Counted from the first letter of the stretch, positions 34,926 through 43,098 are shown. The stretch: 64,000 bases of DNA from Paenibacillus macerans (GCF_023715465.1 NZ_JAMBOE010000004.1:310001-374000), one strand, 5' to 3'. The notes: generated by a model from the letters alone, not told the origin. Made by a program: numbers and translations.

Positions 34926-36746
34926 CTAACCCATGTTAGTAATATGAAAGCGATCTATGATATCTTTGGAACTTGCATAATCCTGCTGGCAGCTCCACAC
35001 AAAATCTCCGAAATGCAAAACAACCTTATGAGCTTTGCTTAATGTTTGGCGGTCATTTTTAATAGAGTTCATTTTGCTGTATAAAAACTCGTACCCCATC
35101 CGGTTTCTCGGTAATATGTATAATTTGAAATACGGATTGCTGATCATATCGGCAAATAAATCGTCAAAACGGGCTAAAGCCGTACCTGCCTTCTCTTCTG
35201 AACCGGATTTGACCAAATAGGCAAGTTCCATCAGTTTTTGCTGCAGTTGCTCAAAAACCCTCCGGAACAGTTCTCCATCCTGTTGTAGTTTATGTATGTT
35301 CCTCCTAAAAAAGGAGATATCGTAACCGGAAGAGTCCTTGTCAAACATCCATCCCGTATCGATAATTTTTTCATGAAGCCTCTGACTGATCACTTCGTCC
35401 AGAAACGCGAAATTCGTCCCTTCAATCCGTGCGCCCTCCCGGGTCGTGTTGATAAACTCAACCCCCGAACTTGAACGGATGTAGAACTCCATCTCCTTTT
35501 TCATTTTGATAAAGGAAGGGTTGCTTATCACTTTCTCCCCATTTACGCCTTCAATCTGGACCATCCCTTCCCCATAGGGAATTCCCGTTGAATTCGTTAC
35601 CCCGGAAGCATAGTATTTCTGGCTGCGGTAAGCCAGATTTTGTCCTACCAGGATAATCGTACTTGCTCTCATCCGTACCATACATTGTAAGGCAATCACG
35701 GCAACAGATGGAGCATCATTGATAATTGAAGGCGCTTCGCCCGATTCGCTGCGAAGCAATCGGGTCGATACCTCATCCTGGGACATAACGACGTGCATTC
35801 GAGGGCCTGGATAAGAGTCCAGGGTATTTCTGCCAACCGTACTTCCAAAAATAAGCGGAATCGTATCGATCTGTTCATCAATTATTTTTCTGATAACGTT
35901 CACGTTATAGGGATTCGGATCGTAGCTAAAAGTGCCGTGTGGGTATATTCCGTGTTCTATTAAGGCATTGATTGCCGATCCTACTGAAAAAATATAGGCA
36001 AGCCCCTTCTCTTTTATCGTTCGCAGATGCTCTATTTCATCATTAAGCGAAGGCCCGGCCGACACAATAACAACTGGTTTTCCTTCAATGGATGGTTCTC
36101 CTTTTTGCAGAAAATTAGGAGTATTTAATACAAACGGTAGGTTATTTATGCTATTTAATGCCCATTCTTTTTCATAGATTTGATTAACTTTCATTCTCTG
36201 TTGCTTATAGTTCACTAATTGGCGGAGGGTGTCGTTAAATTGCTTGAGCTCATCCGGGAATATCCTCGCATAACCAGGCCAAATGGCCACCATGATTCTG
36301 GAGACCCGGTCGATAAGTTCTGCTAGCATAGGCACCGTTTTTGCTAAAGGATCTCCTAACATAATTTGATCGGCAGAAGACAAAATCTCACACTCATTGG
36401 AAGTACTTTGCTCTAAGAAAGCCGACATAATTCCCGCGTTGGGTTCGAAAATGGAAAAAGGAATTCCGGGATGTATACGTTGAAAAGCCTTAATATGATA
36501 CCCAAGGCCGATGCCGAAAAAAATAACATGCGATTCCTTCATCACATGTTCAAATTGGGTAACCCAAGCCGCGATTTGAGCTGCAGAATCAGCTTGTTCA
36601 TAAATAAAATTTTCCGCACCATTTTGAACTACCATTAGATTGTTGCCCCCGCTTCCAGCAGGAACAAGCTTAATATCATCCCTGGATGTTAATTGCGCCA
36701 AGTGCGGAAAACGCTGTTGGATGATGAAATCGCAACGACTTTGCAT
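34926..36746 (-). CDS. Maf/DUF115 (MptE-like) motility-accessory-type glycosyltransferase
   Basis: The 606-residue protein has an N-terminal Maf-type domain (FFGIGLGYHIKAFQRIHPG) and a central DUF115/MptE-like Rossmann domain (KPVVIVSAGPSLNDEIEHL near residue 215; SVGSAINALIEHGIYPHGTF). Maf proteins transfer nonulosonic acids such as pseudaminic acid to flagellin or other surface proteins. The very next gene is a Ser/Thr-rich repeat surface protein, so this enzyme probably glycosylates it; this is inferred from context. Its stop codon overlaps the ribosome site of that gene. GGGGAA precedes the ATG. Confidence 0.82.
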   Translation of the reverse strand: MQSRCDFIIQQRFPHLAQLTSRDDIKLVPAGSGGNNLMVVQNGAENFIYEQADSAAQIAAWVTQFEHVMKESHVIFFGIGLGYHIKAFQRIHPGIPFSIFEPNAGIMSAFLEQSTSNECEILSSADQIMLGDPLAKTVPMLAELIDRVSRIMVAIWPGYARIFPDELKQFNDTLRQLVNYKQQRMKVNQIYEKEWALNSINNLPFVLNTPNFLQKGEPSIEGKPVVIVSAGPSLNDEIEHLRTIKEKGLAYIFSVGSAINALIEHGIYPHGTFSYDPNPYNVNVIRKIIDEQIDTIPLIFGSTVGRNTLDSYPGPRMHVVMSQDEVSTRLLRSESGEAPSIINDAPSVAVIALQCMVRMRASTIILVGQNLAYRSQKYYASGVTNSTGIPYGEGMVQIEGVNGEKVISNPSFIKMKKEMEFYIRSSSGVEFINTTREGARIEGTNFAFLDEVISQRLHEKIIDTGWMFDKDSSGYDISFFRRNIHKLQQDGELFRRVFEQLQQKLMELAYLVKSGSEEKAGTALARFDDLFADMISNPYFKLYILPRNRMGYEFLYSKMNSIKNDRQTLSKAHKVVLHFGDFVWSCQQDYASSKDIIDRFHITNMG

Positions 36747-36879
36747 CGATTGTCATTCCCCTTTGGTTCTATGTTTTTGATTCAATTCTCCCCATGAAAT
36801 TAATCCCTTTCTGGTAAATTCGACCTACTTCAAAAAAATTCCTTCATTTTCGACATTGCCTTTGAGCGACAATAGATAG

Positions 36880-37116
36880 AGGCAGGTGTCCTCGCTGATG
36901 CGATCGAGGTCGAAGACACCACGCATGTCGGTATCGCCTTTTAAACGGGTTTTGGCTAACTTTTACACTACCAATGCCTACGAGCTGCTCATTGCCGATT
37001 TCTACGATCATGTCCGGGATGGACGCAAGTTTTGGATTGATGGGGCGGAAGGGATCAAAACGCTGCGGATCATTTCGGAGTTGTTTCGTTCGTCGCAAAC
37101 GCTCGGAACAAAATAA
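36880..37116 (+). pseudogene. Decayed 3' remnant of a Gfo/Idh/MocA oxidoreductase gene
   Basis: The stretch is a degenerate copy of the 3' part of the gene at 26806-27828. VLADAIEVEDTTHVGIAF is readable in one frame, followed by a stop. After a frame change TTNAYELLIADFYDHV and GRKFWID-AEGIK-LRIISEL match closely. About 165 bp between the AATGC-TACG and GAGCTGCT points of the intact gene are missing. The last 120 bp are roughly 90 percent identical by eye. It cannot make an enzyme. Confidence 0.85.
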
Positions 37117-37165
37117 AAACGCCGTCCTTGAATGAGGGTGAGAAGCGCCGTGCGTGACCTTTCGG

Positions 37166-37363
37166 TTACAGCAGTCTTCTCATCTTCATTAGGATCGGCG
37201 TGAGCAAGGACCCGCGTTTCTTTTCGCGCGAAGCCTCATTCCGCATTGACTTGGCCTGCTCTTTGGCCAGCCGCCGCATCTGTTCGCCTACCCTGTACCT
37301 CTCAATCTCCATCTGAAGATCGCGGATATGTTGTTTGGCAATATCCAGGTTGTTGATGTTCAT
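37166..37363 (-). CDS. Small hypothetical coiled-coil-like protein
   Basis: This 65-residue frame is highly charged and predicted helical: MNINNLDIAKQHIRDLQMEI, then many Lys/Arg/Glu residues and a basic C-terminus ending MKMRRLL. GGAGATGA precedes the ATG at a suitable distance. I recognise no family. It could be a small cytoplasmic or membrane-associated protein, and context gives no clue. Confidence 0.5.
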   Translation of the reverse strand: MNINNLDIAKQHIRDLQMEIERYRVGEQMRRLAKEQAKSMRNEASREKKRGSLLTPILMKMRRLL

Positions 37364-37513
37364 TCATTTCATCTCCATTCATCATTGATTCATTGTGTTA
37401 GGGGCTCAATAATGCCTAGGGTTGGCATTCCACTTTGTTGCCCTTTCTCATCATAAAGCTCCCAATGCAGCAAAGCCAGGTACAAAACGGTTTTAATTCT
37501 TTTTTCCAGAAAT

Positions 37514-37556
37514 GCAAAAAAAACCGGCCCCTCGTTTGTTCGGAGAGGTCGGCTTT
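37514..37556 (-). terminator. Terminator of the NmrA-type reductase gene
   Basis: On the minus strand CCGACCTCTCCG pairs with CGAGGGGCCGG and is followed by TTTTTTTT. It lies 20 bp after the stop of the gene ending at 37577. Confidence 0.75.
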
Positions 37557-37576
37557 TGGAGTTTGGCTAGCGCGCT

Positions 37577-38440
37577 TTAGGAAATTCCCTTCACTAGTTG
37601 GCTAAGAGCTTCTTTGGTAGGCGTAAGCGGGCGGCCGAGCACTTTTTCAAAATCATTGCTTTCGACCTCCAAAGTGCCTTCGCGAATGCCTTGCTGAATC
37701 CCTACCAGCATCGGGATGACGAAATCCGGTACGCCGGCGGCTTTCATGATCTCCGCGTAAGCGGCGTCGTCCACTTGCTGCACTTGCACGTCCTTACCCA
37801 ACACGGCGCCAAGCGCGGAAGCCAGCTCTTCCTGCGTCAACAGCTTGCCGGAAAGCTCGTAGATCGTATTTTCGTGACCGTCTCCCGTCAATACCGCTGC
37901 CGCCGCTTCCGCATATTCTTGTTGAAGCGCCCAGCCTACCTTGCCGTTTCCTGCCGAAGTCACCCAAGGAGCTCCGGACAAAACGGCCTGAATGCTCGAA
38001 GTTTCATTTTCCAGATACCAGTTGTTGCGCAGGAAAGAGTAAGGAATTCCCGTTTTCAAAATCGCTTCTTCGGTCGCCTTATGCGTCGGAGCCAGCATGT
38101 TTTTGCTTTCCTGGGCATTGGCGATGCTCGTGTAAGCTATAAATTTGACTCCAGCACGCTCAGCAGCCGTTACGGCATTTTGGTGCTGCCGGATTCTCGT
38201 TTCGTTATCGCCATCCGCAGAGATGAGCAGCAAGCGGTCAACACCTTTAAAAGCCGTTTCCAACGTTTCCGGATGGTCAAAATCGCCTTGCCGCACCTCT
38301 ACGCCCCGCGCCTTAAGTCCTTCCGCTTTCTCCGGGTTTCGCACGCTCACAGCCAGATCGCCGGCCGGTACGGACTTAAGCAGCGTTTCAACCACTTTCG
38401 TACCCAGTTTTCCTGTTGCGCCAGTCACTAAAATTTTCAT
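37577..38440 (-). CDS. NmrA/QorB-type NAD(P)H-dependent reductase (YtfG-like)
   Basis: The 287-residue atypical short-chain dehydrogenase begins MKILVTGATGKLGTKVVETL with the GxxGxxG nucleotide motif, then has AYTSIANAQESKNML and the C-terminal substrate region seen in E. coli quinone reductase QorB (YtfG). It reduces quinones or senses redox state in the cytoplasm. The start at 38440 is set by GGAGG 8 bases upstream. The Rrf2-type regulator encoded just upstream and an operator over this promoter suggest induction by quinone or electrophile stress. Confidence 0.88.
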   Translation of the reverse strand: MKILVTGATGKLGTKVVETLLKSVPAGDLAVSVRNPEKAEGLKARGVEVRQGDFDHPETLETAFKGVDRLLLISADGDNETRIRQHQNAVTAAERAGVKFIAYTSIANAQESKNMLAPTHKATEEAILKTGIPYSFLRNNWYLENETSSIQAVLSGAPWVTSAGNGKVGWALQQEYAEAAAAVLTGDGHENTIYELSGKLLTQEELASALGAVLGKDVQVQQVDDAAYAEIMKAAGVPDFVIPMLVGIQQGIREGTLEVESNDFEKVLGRPLTPTKEALSQLVKGIS

Positions 38441-38462
38441 CGGCTTTTCCTCCATTATAAAT

Positions 38463-38499
38463 GTTGTAGTTAGTCTAGTTATAACGCATTTGGTTACAA
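38463..38499 (-). promoter_or_regulatory. Promoter and Rrf2-type operator of the reductase gene
   Basis: On the minus strand TTGTAA (38499-38494), a 16-base spacer and TAGACT (38477-38472) form a plausible promoter. The -10 lies inside a 22-bp block (38463-38484) that matches the operator before the Rrf2 gene at 17 of 22 positions. Confidence 0.6.
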
Positions 38500-38509
38500 C
38501 TGATGTATA

Positions 38510-38537
38510 AATAAAAGCTCTTATGTGAGCTTTTATT
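38510..38537 (-). terminator. Terminator overlapping the end of the Rrf2 gene
   Basis: AAAAGCTC pairs with GAGCTTTT around a six-base loop, followed on the minus strand by ATTTAT. The stem includes the TAA stop codon of the Rrf2 gene. Confidence 0.6.
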
Positions 38538-38946
38538 GAAACTTTTCGATGAGCTGACTTAATGTCGTTTGTGCCAGCCTATGTTCCATCGCCAATTGAG
38601 CGCCTTTCAATTCCGCTTGGAGGACGTTTTCGATATTCCGTCCCACCAGACAAGCAATATTGGAATTTTCGTGAATACGGAACAGTTGGTTCTCCTCCGC
38701 CACATTCACGGCCCGATAAACATCCAGGAGCGTGATCCGGTCCGGTTCCTTGAGCAAGGCGGCTCCTCCCACTCCTGGCCGCACAGCCACCAACCCCGCT
38801 TTTTTTAGCATCCCCATAATTCTTCGGATGATCACGGGATTCGTGTTCACGCTGCCTGCGATAAAATCCCCGGTGCAATCCGGAGTAACCGCAATCAGGG
38901 AAAGGGTGTGTACGGCAATCGAAAAGCGCGTACTGATCTGCTTCAA
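38533..38946 (-). CDS. Rrf2-family transcriptional regulator (YwnA-like)
   Basis: The 137-residue protein has an N-terminal winged helix (ISTRFSIAVHTLSLIAVTPD; VNTNPVIIRRIMGMLKKAGLV) and the wing VRPGVGGAALLKEP typical of the family. Only one Cys in the ligand region (NIACLVG, near residue 100) and one near residue 24 (PDCTGD) are present, so it lacks the three-Cys iron-sulfur site of IscR/NsrR and is closer to YwnA/CymR-type members. It sits upstream of the QorB-like gene, and a shared operator implies autorepression plus control of that gene. Confidence 0.88.
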   Translation of the reverse strand: MKQISTRFSIAVHTLSLIAVTPDCTGDFIAGSVNTNPVIIRRIMGMLKKAGLVAVRPGVGGAALLKEPDRITLLDVYRAVNVAEENQLFRIHENSNIACLVGRNIENVLQAELKGAQLAMEHRLAQTTLSQLIEKFQ

Positions 38947-38960
38947 AGAGTATCACCACC

Positions 38961-38998
38961 GTTGTAACCAGTATAGTTACAAATGTTTGCTTTGTCAA
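38961..38998 (-). promoter_or_regulatory. Sigma-A promoter with overlapping operator before the Rrf2 gene
   Basis: TTGACA (38998-38993), a 17-base spacer and TATACT (38975-38970) on the minus strand are near consensus. A perfect dyad TTGTAAC-N7-GTTACAA (38962-38982) covers the -10 and the bases around it, so a bound repressor would block polymerase. Confidence 0.75.
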
Positions 38999-39036
38999 CG
39001 TGTAAAGATCCGTAGCTTTAACACTCGAAAATTACA

Positions 39037-39070
39037 TTGACATACATAGTAATATGCAATACATTGTATT
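39037..39070 (+). promoter_or_regulatory. Promoter and probable PadR operator
   Basis: TTGACA at 39037-39042 and a weak -10 TACATT at 39060-39065 (17-base spacer) precede the PadR gene. The perfect dyad AATACATTGTATT (39058-39070) overlaps the -10, which suits PadR autorepression. Confidence 0.55.
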
Positions 39071-39115
39071 CAATATCATCGATTTTAATTCCACCCTGCC
39101 ATCGAGGTGAAACGA

Positions 39116-39466
39116 TTGAACGAAAGCGGCATTAGCCGGGACCTGATCCGCGGCCATATCGATACGATTATTCTTCGGGTGCTGCTCGAGGGAGATAATT
39201 ACGGTTACGAGATTATGAAATCCATTTCCTTCATCAGCAAAGGGCAATACGAATTGAAAGAACCCTCGCTGTATACCAGCCTGAAGCGGCTGGAGGGCCA
39301 AAGGTTGATCGAATCTTATTGGGGAGAAGAAAGCCAGGGTGGACGGCGCAAATATTACCGCATCACGCCCGATGGAACTGAAATTTACCGGTCAAATTTG
39401 TTCGCCTGGAAAACGGCGCGCGGACTCATTGATCTTTTGATTGAAAGACAGGAGGAATCATCTTGA
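39116..39466 (+). CDS. PadR-family transcriptional regulator
   Basis: The 116-residue protein has the PadR winged helix: DLIRGHIDTIILRVLLEGDN, YGYEIMKSIS, then YELKEPSLYTSLKRLEGQRL and RRKYYRITPDG, followed by a short C-terminal helix. The start is taken as TTG at 39116, where GAGGTGA lies 5 bases upstream; a GTG at 39107 lies inside that site. Its stop overlaps the next gene's start (TTGA). PadR proteins repress transporter or membrane-stress genes next to them, here the two membrane proteins downstream. Confidence 0.9.
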   Translation: MNESGISRDLIRGHIDTIILRVLLEGDNYGYEIMKSISFISKGQYELKEPSLYTSLKRLEGQRLIESYWGEESQGGRRKYYRITPDGTEIYRSNLFAWKTARGLIDLLIERQEESS

Positions 39467-40140
39467 ATATGTTGCAAAAACACGTAAACCGCTTGTTCGC
39501 CCCTTACCCGGACACGCCGGAAATTCGCGAAATGAGGGATGAGATCGCCGGGAATCTGGAGGCCAAGGTTGCCGATTTGATGAAGGATGGGCTGAGTTAC
39601 AACGAAGCGGTAAAGCTGGCCGTTGCCGACATCCCCAGCGTTGACGGACTGATTGAGGAGGACCGGGAGATTTACGTGAACCGGTATCGTCTGGAACTGG
39701 GCCAACTGGCGCTGCTTTTTTCGCTGATTCTCTGGATTGTCACCATCCCGTTGCGGCTGATCGAGCGATCCGCGCTTAGTTATTTGACGTTTGCATTAGT
39801 TTTGGGTACGGGAATCGTCTATCTCAACTTAAACACGTTATGGAAAAAAGAATCCCTGGACCGTACCGCCCGGCGCAGCCTGCGAATGGTCCGGCGGCAT
39901 GCCGGCTTGGCCTGGCTCATCTGGGGGCTGTTCATTTTTGTCTCCGTGCTGGCAGTTACTGCGCTTCATTTTGGCAGCAATCTTTGGTTCGGCAGACCGG
40001 TCACGCTCAGCGGCCCCTATCAATTTGCCGTCGTTGGATTGAGCTATACCAAACCTTTTCTGACGCTTCCGATCCCGTTGCTGTTCCAGGCTTCCGTCCG
40101 GCTAATCCGCAAACACGACATCACTTGCGTGCCGCGCTGA
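39463..40140 (+). CDS. Membrane protein with permease prefix domain
   Basis: The 225-residue protein starts with a soluble helical permease prefix domain (about 1-70; DTPEIREMRDEIAGNLEAKV, YNEAVKLAVADIPSVDGL) and then has about four transmembrane helices (for example LALLFSLILWIVTIPLRLI). PadR-linked proteins of this design are common in Firmicutes; their role in membrane stress is not settled. It overlaps PadR by 4 bp, starting at TTG with AGGAGG upstream, so the two are translated together. Confidence 0.8.
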   Translation: MNMLQKHVNRLFAPYPDTPEIREMRDEIAGNLEAKVADLMKDGLSYNEAVKLAVADIPSVDGLIEEDREIYVNRYRLELGQLALLFSLILWIVTIPLRLIERSALSYLTFALVLGTGIVYLNLNTLWKKESLDRTARRSLRMVRRHAGLAWLIWGLFIFVSVLAVTALHFGSNLWFGRPVTLSGPYQFAVVGLSYTKPFLTLPIPLLFQASVRLIRKHDITCVPR

Positions 40141-40192
40141 TAGTGGAGTGAAAAAATCACCATCAATTAGACCAAGGGAGGCTTCGCATGAC

Positions 40193-40732
40193 ATGAAATT
40201 CCGGAATATTTCGATACTCGTCTTAGCCGGGGTGCTTTTGTTCGGATTGGTGGAGGGGGTTTGGATCCCCCATTCGGAACGGCGGGAGCAAGAGCTTAAC
40301 CAGGCCCAGCTTAATCCCCTAACGCACGATATCACTCGCAGTGAAAAATTCGCAACCAAATATATGGGGAACGCTTCCAAGGTAGGCGGACTGTTCCGTT
40401 CCCTGCCGGTAGGACCGATTCGCTCTTTTGCGCTTGATCCGGATACTTTTACGGTGCAGCCCAACATGGAAAATACCGAGCCAGAGCAAGAACAAGAAGA
40501 CGGCCAGGTACTACTCTACAGCGCCACTGCGGCCTTCGCTTTGATCGATAATCTGCAAGCGGTCATTTTCAACTACGGCTCCGCAGCGTACAAAGTGACC
40601 CGTGAAGATATACAAAAGTGGTACGTCGTCGATACGTTAGCTTCCCTAACCGAAAACACCGATGTTTGGGAAAAAGAAGTGCAAAGCAAGCTCGCGGACT
40701 GGGAATATGTAACACACACAAGCCCTTCATAG
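40193..40732 (+). CDS. Membrane-anchored protein of unknown function (DUF4825-like)
   Basis: The 179-residue protein has one N-terminal transmembrane segment (ISILVLAGVLLFGLVEGVW) and an external domain of about 150 residues with a Glu-rich loop (EPEQEQED). The C-terminal part (SATAAFALIDNLQAVIFNY; KVTREDIQKWY) resembles DUF4825 domains, by memory and not checked. It is the third gene of the PadR set. A GTG at 40148 is an alternative start; 40193 has GGGAGG 11 bases upstream. Confidence 0.6.
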   Translation: MKFRNISILVLAGVLLFGLVEGVWIPHSERREQELNQAQLNPLTHDITRSEKFATKYMGNASKVGGLFRSLPVGPIRSFALDPDTFTVQPNMENTEPEQEQEDGQVLLYSATAAFALIDNLQAVIFNYGSAAYKVTREDIQKWYVVDTLASLTENTDVWEKEVQSKLADWEYVTHTSPS

Positions 40733-40888
40733 CCTTTTCCGCAAAACGGAAGCTTTATCAGTCTAACGTATTTTGAGAGTGTCGCTTTCCACCATTAAAG
40801 CATTACCGCCCCGCTCACTTATAAGGGTAAAACGGGAGCAAAAATAACAACCGCTTTTTTGAATTTTTTTGCCCCCATCCCCTTTGGC

Positions 40889-40918
40889 GAAAAAAAGCCG
40901 GCAATAGTGCCGGCTTTT
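40889..40918 (-). terminator. Terminator of the lone sigma-O-like gene
   Basis: On the minus strand AAAAGCCGGCA pairs with TGCCGGCTTTT around CTAT, followed by TTT. It lies 15 bp after the stop of the gene ending at 40934. The 200 bp between it and the DUF4825-like gene hold no gene that I can see. Confidence 0.75.
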
Positions 40919-40933
40919 GGCAGAGCGTACGCT

Positions 40934-41278
40934 TCAGGAACTTTTCATCATCCGGGACATCTCCTTGATCATCTTCCGCTTCCATTTGTTCACTCCTTGT
41001 TGCGTCATATTCAGCTCGCGGGCAACTTCCCCTTCTGTCTTGTCCTGCAGATATATTTTGTAGATGATCTTTTTTCCCGTATCGGAGGGAAGTGCGTTAA
41101 TCAACTGTTTCACAACGATTTTGTCATCAGAAGACGAGGTGAAGCAAGTTTCCGACGGTTCGAATCCGTTGAACGAACATTCCCGCTTTCTTACCAATTT
41201 GGCTTTGTACTGAATCCTCCAAGCGATCCGATAAACTTCTTTCCGATATTGCTCGTACACGGTTGGCTGTTCTTTCAT
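40934..41278 (-). CDS. Sigma-O-like region-4 protein (lone paralogue)
   Basis: The 114-residue protein is about 85 percent identical by eye to the one at 52587-52931. The C-terminal half holds a sigma region-4-type helix-turn-helix (LPSDTGKKIIYKIYLQDKTE, then VARELNMTQQGVNKWKRKM). The N-terminal half (YEQYRKEVYRIAWRIQYKAK) may bind core polymerase. Unlike its paralogue it has no RsoA-like partner next to it. Its promoter carries the same GGTTGTA-N13-AATTTCCCTATA motif, so the two systems may cross-talk. It could also be a phage-type regulator. Confidence 0.7.
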   Translation of the reverse strand: MKEQPTVYEQYRKEVYRIAWRIQYKAKLVRKRECSFNGFEPSETCFTSSSDDKIVVKQLINALPSDTGKKIIYKIYLQDKTEGEVARELNMTQQGVNKWKRKMIKEMSRMMKSS

Positions 41279-41310
41279 AACTACTTCCCCCTTTCATTCA
41301 TCTTCTACCT

Positions 41311-41342
41311 ATAGGGAAATTCCAAAGGACAATTTACAACCA
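41311..41342 (-). promoter_or_regulatory. Sigma-O-type promoter motif before the lone paralogue
   Basis: On the minus strand GGTTGTA (41342-41336), 13 bases, then AATTTCCCTATA (41322-41311). The same two blocks at the same spacing occur before the genes at 52931 and 53111. Confidence 0.65.
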
Positions 41343-41491
41343 AAAATGCTTAGGTAATTAGTATCATTTCTTGTTTTTCTAATTACTGGATGTTGTTATG
41401 GTGTCAATCGATTACGAAGGAATTGGTGAAAGTTTAAAGAATATATTATAGGATGGCTAGTCCGAAAAAAAGGGTTGGAAAGGGGCACAAC

Positions 41492-42016
41492 ATGCATTTC
41501 CATCTGAATGAAGCGATTGAGGTACTGGAACGTACGCCGCAGGCGCTGGAGCAGTTCTTAGCCGGTTTGTCCGAAGCATGGCTCCGGTGCAATGAAGGCG
41601 AAGGAACCTGGAGTGTCTCGGAAGTGATCGATCACCTTATCGAGGGGGAAAAAAGCAATTGGCTGCCGCGGCTTAAGTCGATACTCCAGGACGATAACAG
41701 CAACCCGTTCCCTCCTTTCGACCGGGACGCACATTTGGAAAATAAACCGGAAACATCCATCGAACATCGACTAAGGGAATTCAAGGAGCTCCGAATGCAA
41801 AACATTGTGAAAATCAAAGAGCTCGTCGACCCCGCTTCACATCTTGAACGAACTGGTTTACATCCGGCGTTTGGTGAAGTCAAGTTAAGGGAACTGTTGT
41901 CCACGTGGGTGGTGCACGATTTGACGCACCTTGCCCAAATCGCCAGAGTCATGGCCAACCGATACAGAGCCGACGTCGGGCCTTGGGTGGAGTATTTGGG
42001 GATATTGAACAGGTAA
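41492..42016 (+). CDS. DinB-family metal-binding protein
   Basis: The 174-residue four-helix protein has the three-His pattern of the DinB superfamily: [16 protein letters not shown] near residue 50, and [18 protein letters not shown] near residue 145. These proteins bind a metal and are often thiol-dependent S-transferases or damage-induced proteins of unknown reaction. The start at 41492 is preferred over 41453 because GGAAAGGGG lies 8 bases upstream. It stands alone. Confidence 0.85.
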   Translation: MHFHLNEAIEVLERTPQALEQFLAGLSEAWLRCNEGEGTWSVSEVIDHLIEGEKSNWLPRLKSILQDDNSNPFPPFDRDAHLENKPETSIEHRLREFKELRMQNIVKIKELVDPASHLERTGLHPAFGEVKLRELLSTWVVHDLTHLAQIARVMANRYRADVGPWVEYLGILNR

Positions 42017-42134
42017 ATGAACGGGGGCTTCGTTATATTACTACCTCCGACTCACTGCTCCATACCGAAGGCATCTTTTCGCCAATTTTGTATATCGTAT
42101 GTTTGTACAATAAAGAAGGGATTGAGTGGAAACC

Positions 42135-42398
42135 ATGGTTACGCCGGAAAATGACATTTTTCTTCACACTCTAAATAAAACACAGGAAACCAATGATGAT
42201 TTACGTAATCATTTAAAGGGACTTCTTAGTATGATTAAACTAGGTTCCCCGCGACATGAAGAAGTTGATTTTGGTGTTGAAGGAGACGAGTTGATTTGAA
42301 GAGCATTACTGCATGGAGGATCTGATCTGGCTTGGACTTTGATCCGCAAGCTGAAAGGGAATAAGCTTCTGGCGCCGCCCTATAATTGTATTGTCTGA
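42135..42398 (+). pseudogene. Short AT-rich frame interrupted by an in-frame TGA (possible gene remnant)
   Basis: From ATG 42135 a 54-residue frame (MVTPENDIFLHTLNKTQE...) ends at TGA 42297-42299. The same frame continues for 32 more codons with coding-like content (RALLHGGSDLAWTLIRKLKG). There is no good ribosome site and I recognise no family. It may be a decayed gene of foreign origin, as base use is more AT-rich than its neighbours. Confidence 0.3.
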
Positions 42399-43055
42399 AA
42401 ATTAATTTTAGCGAATAACGAGTTTTGTTTGGGTTTATCTAATATCCAAACTAAAAACTACGTTTTGAAGTTGCTCTTGAGGGATTTCAAATAAATGGAG
42501 TGATCCCCCTGTCAAGCGATTCACTTCTGACAAAGAAATTTATCGCAATACGAGATCATTTTGACTTAAAATCCAAATCTTAGCTCCGAAGCAGTAACGA
42601 TGTCTGCCTCAGAAAATTTTACATAGCACAAAAACCAATATTTCACTGTGCGGATAAAAAAATCAAGTCAGATACGTTTATATCCCACTACGTTCAAATA
42701 AAACCCTCATTTTTTGCAGCCACAAAACCTTGTTGTATCAGTCTTTTCAGGTTAGACTATTTATTCATTTTGCATTGAACCGCGAGTCCTGTAAATAAAG
42801 TCTACTTAAAATTCCACTCTTAGCCCTTACGGTATAAAGGATGCGGGCGATTCGACAAATTTTTAGTCCAATGCAGATTGGAAGTAATCGCACCTTAGTC
42901 ATATCTCTTTTATACTGCCCGTAGGTTTTCAATAATCCCTAGTTTACCCCATGCTTTCAATGAACATCTCTTCTTAAAGCATTCGGCACGATTCCCTGAC
43001 TTTCCTCCAAAATATTCACAAGCATATATTTTGTTCATTTTACGCTTCCCCAACC
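42399..43055. other. AT-rich intergenic region without recognisable genes
   Basis: No frame has a ribosome site and family similarity. The best candidate is a 42-residue Cys-containing minus-strand frame starting near 43037 (MNKIYACEYFGGKSGN), which has no clear ribosome site. The base composition suggests degraded or horizontally acquired DNA. Confidence 0.4.
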
Positions 43056-43088
43056 AAAAATAAAAGACCGGCATCCTCCGGTCCTTAC
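43056..43088 (-). terminator. Terminator of the sigma-54 activator gene
   Basis: On the minus strand GACCGG pairs with CCGGTC around AGGATG, followed by TTTTATTTTT. It lies 11 bp after the stop. Confidence 0.75.
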
Positions 43089-43098
43089 AATAAACTGA

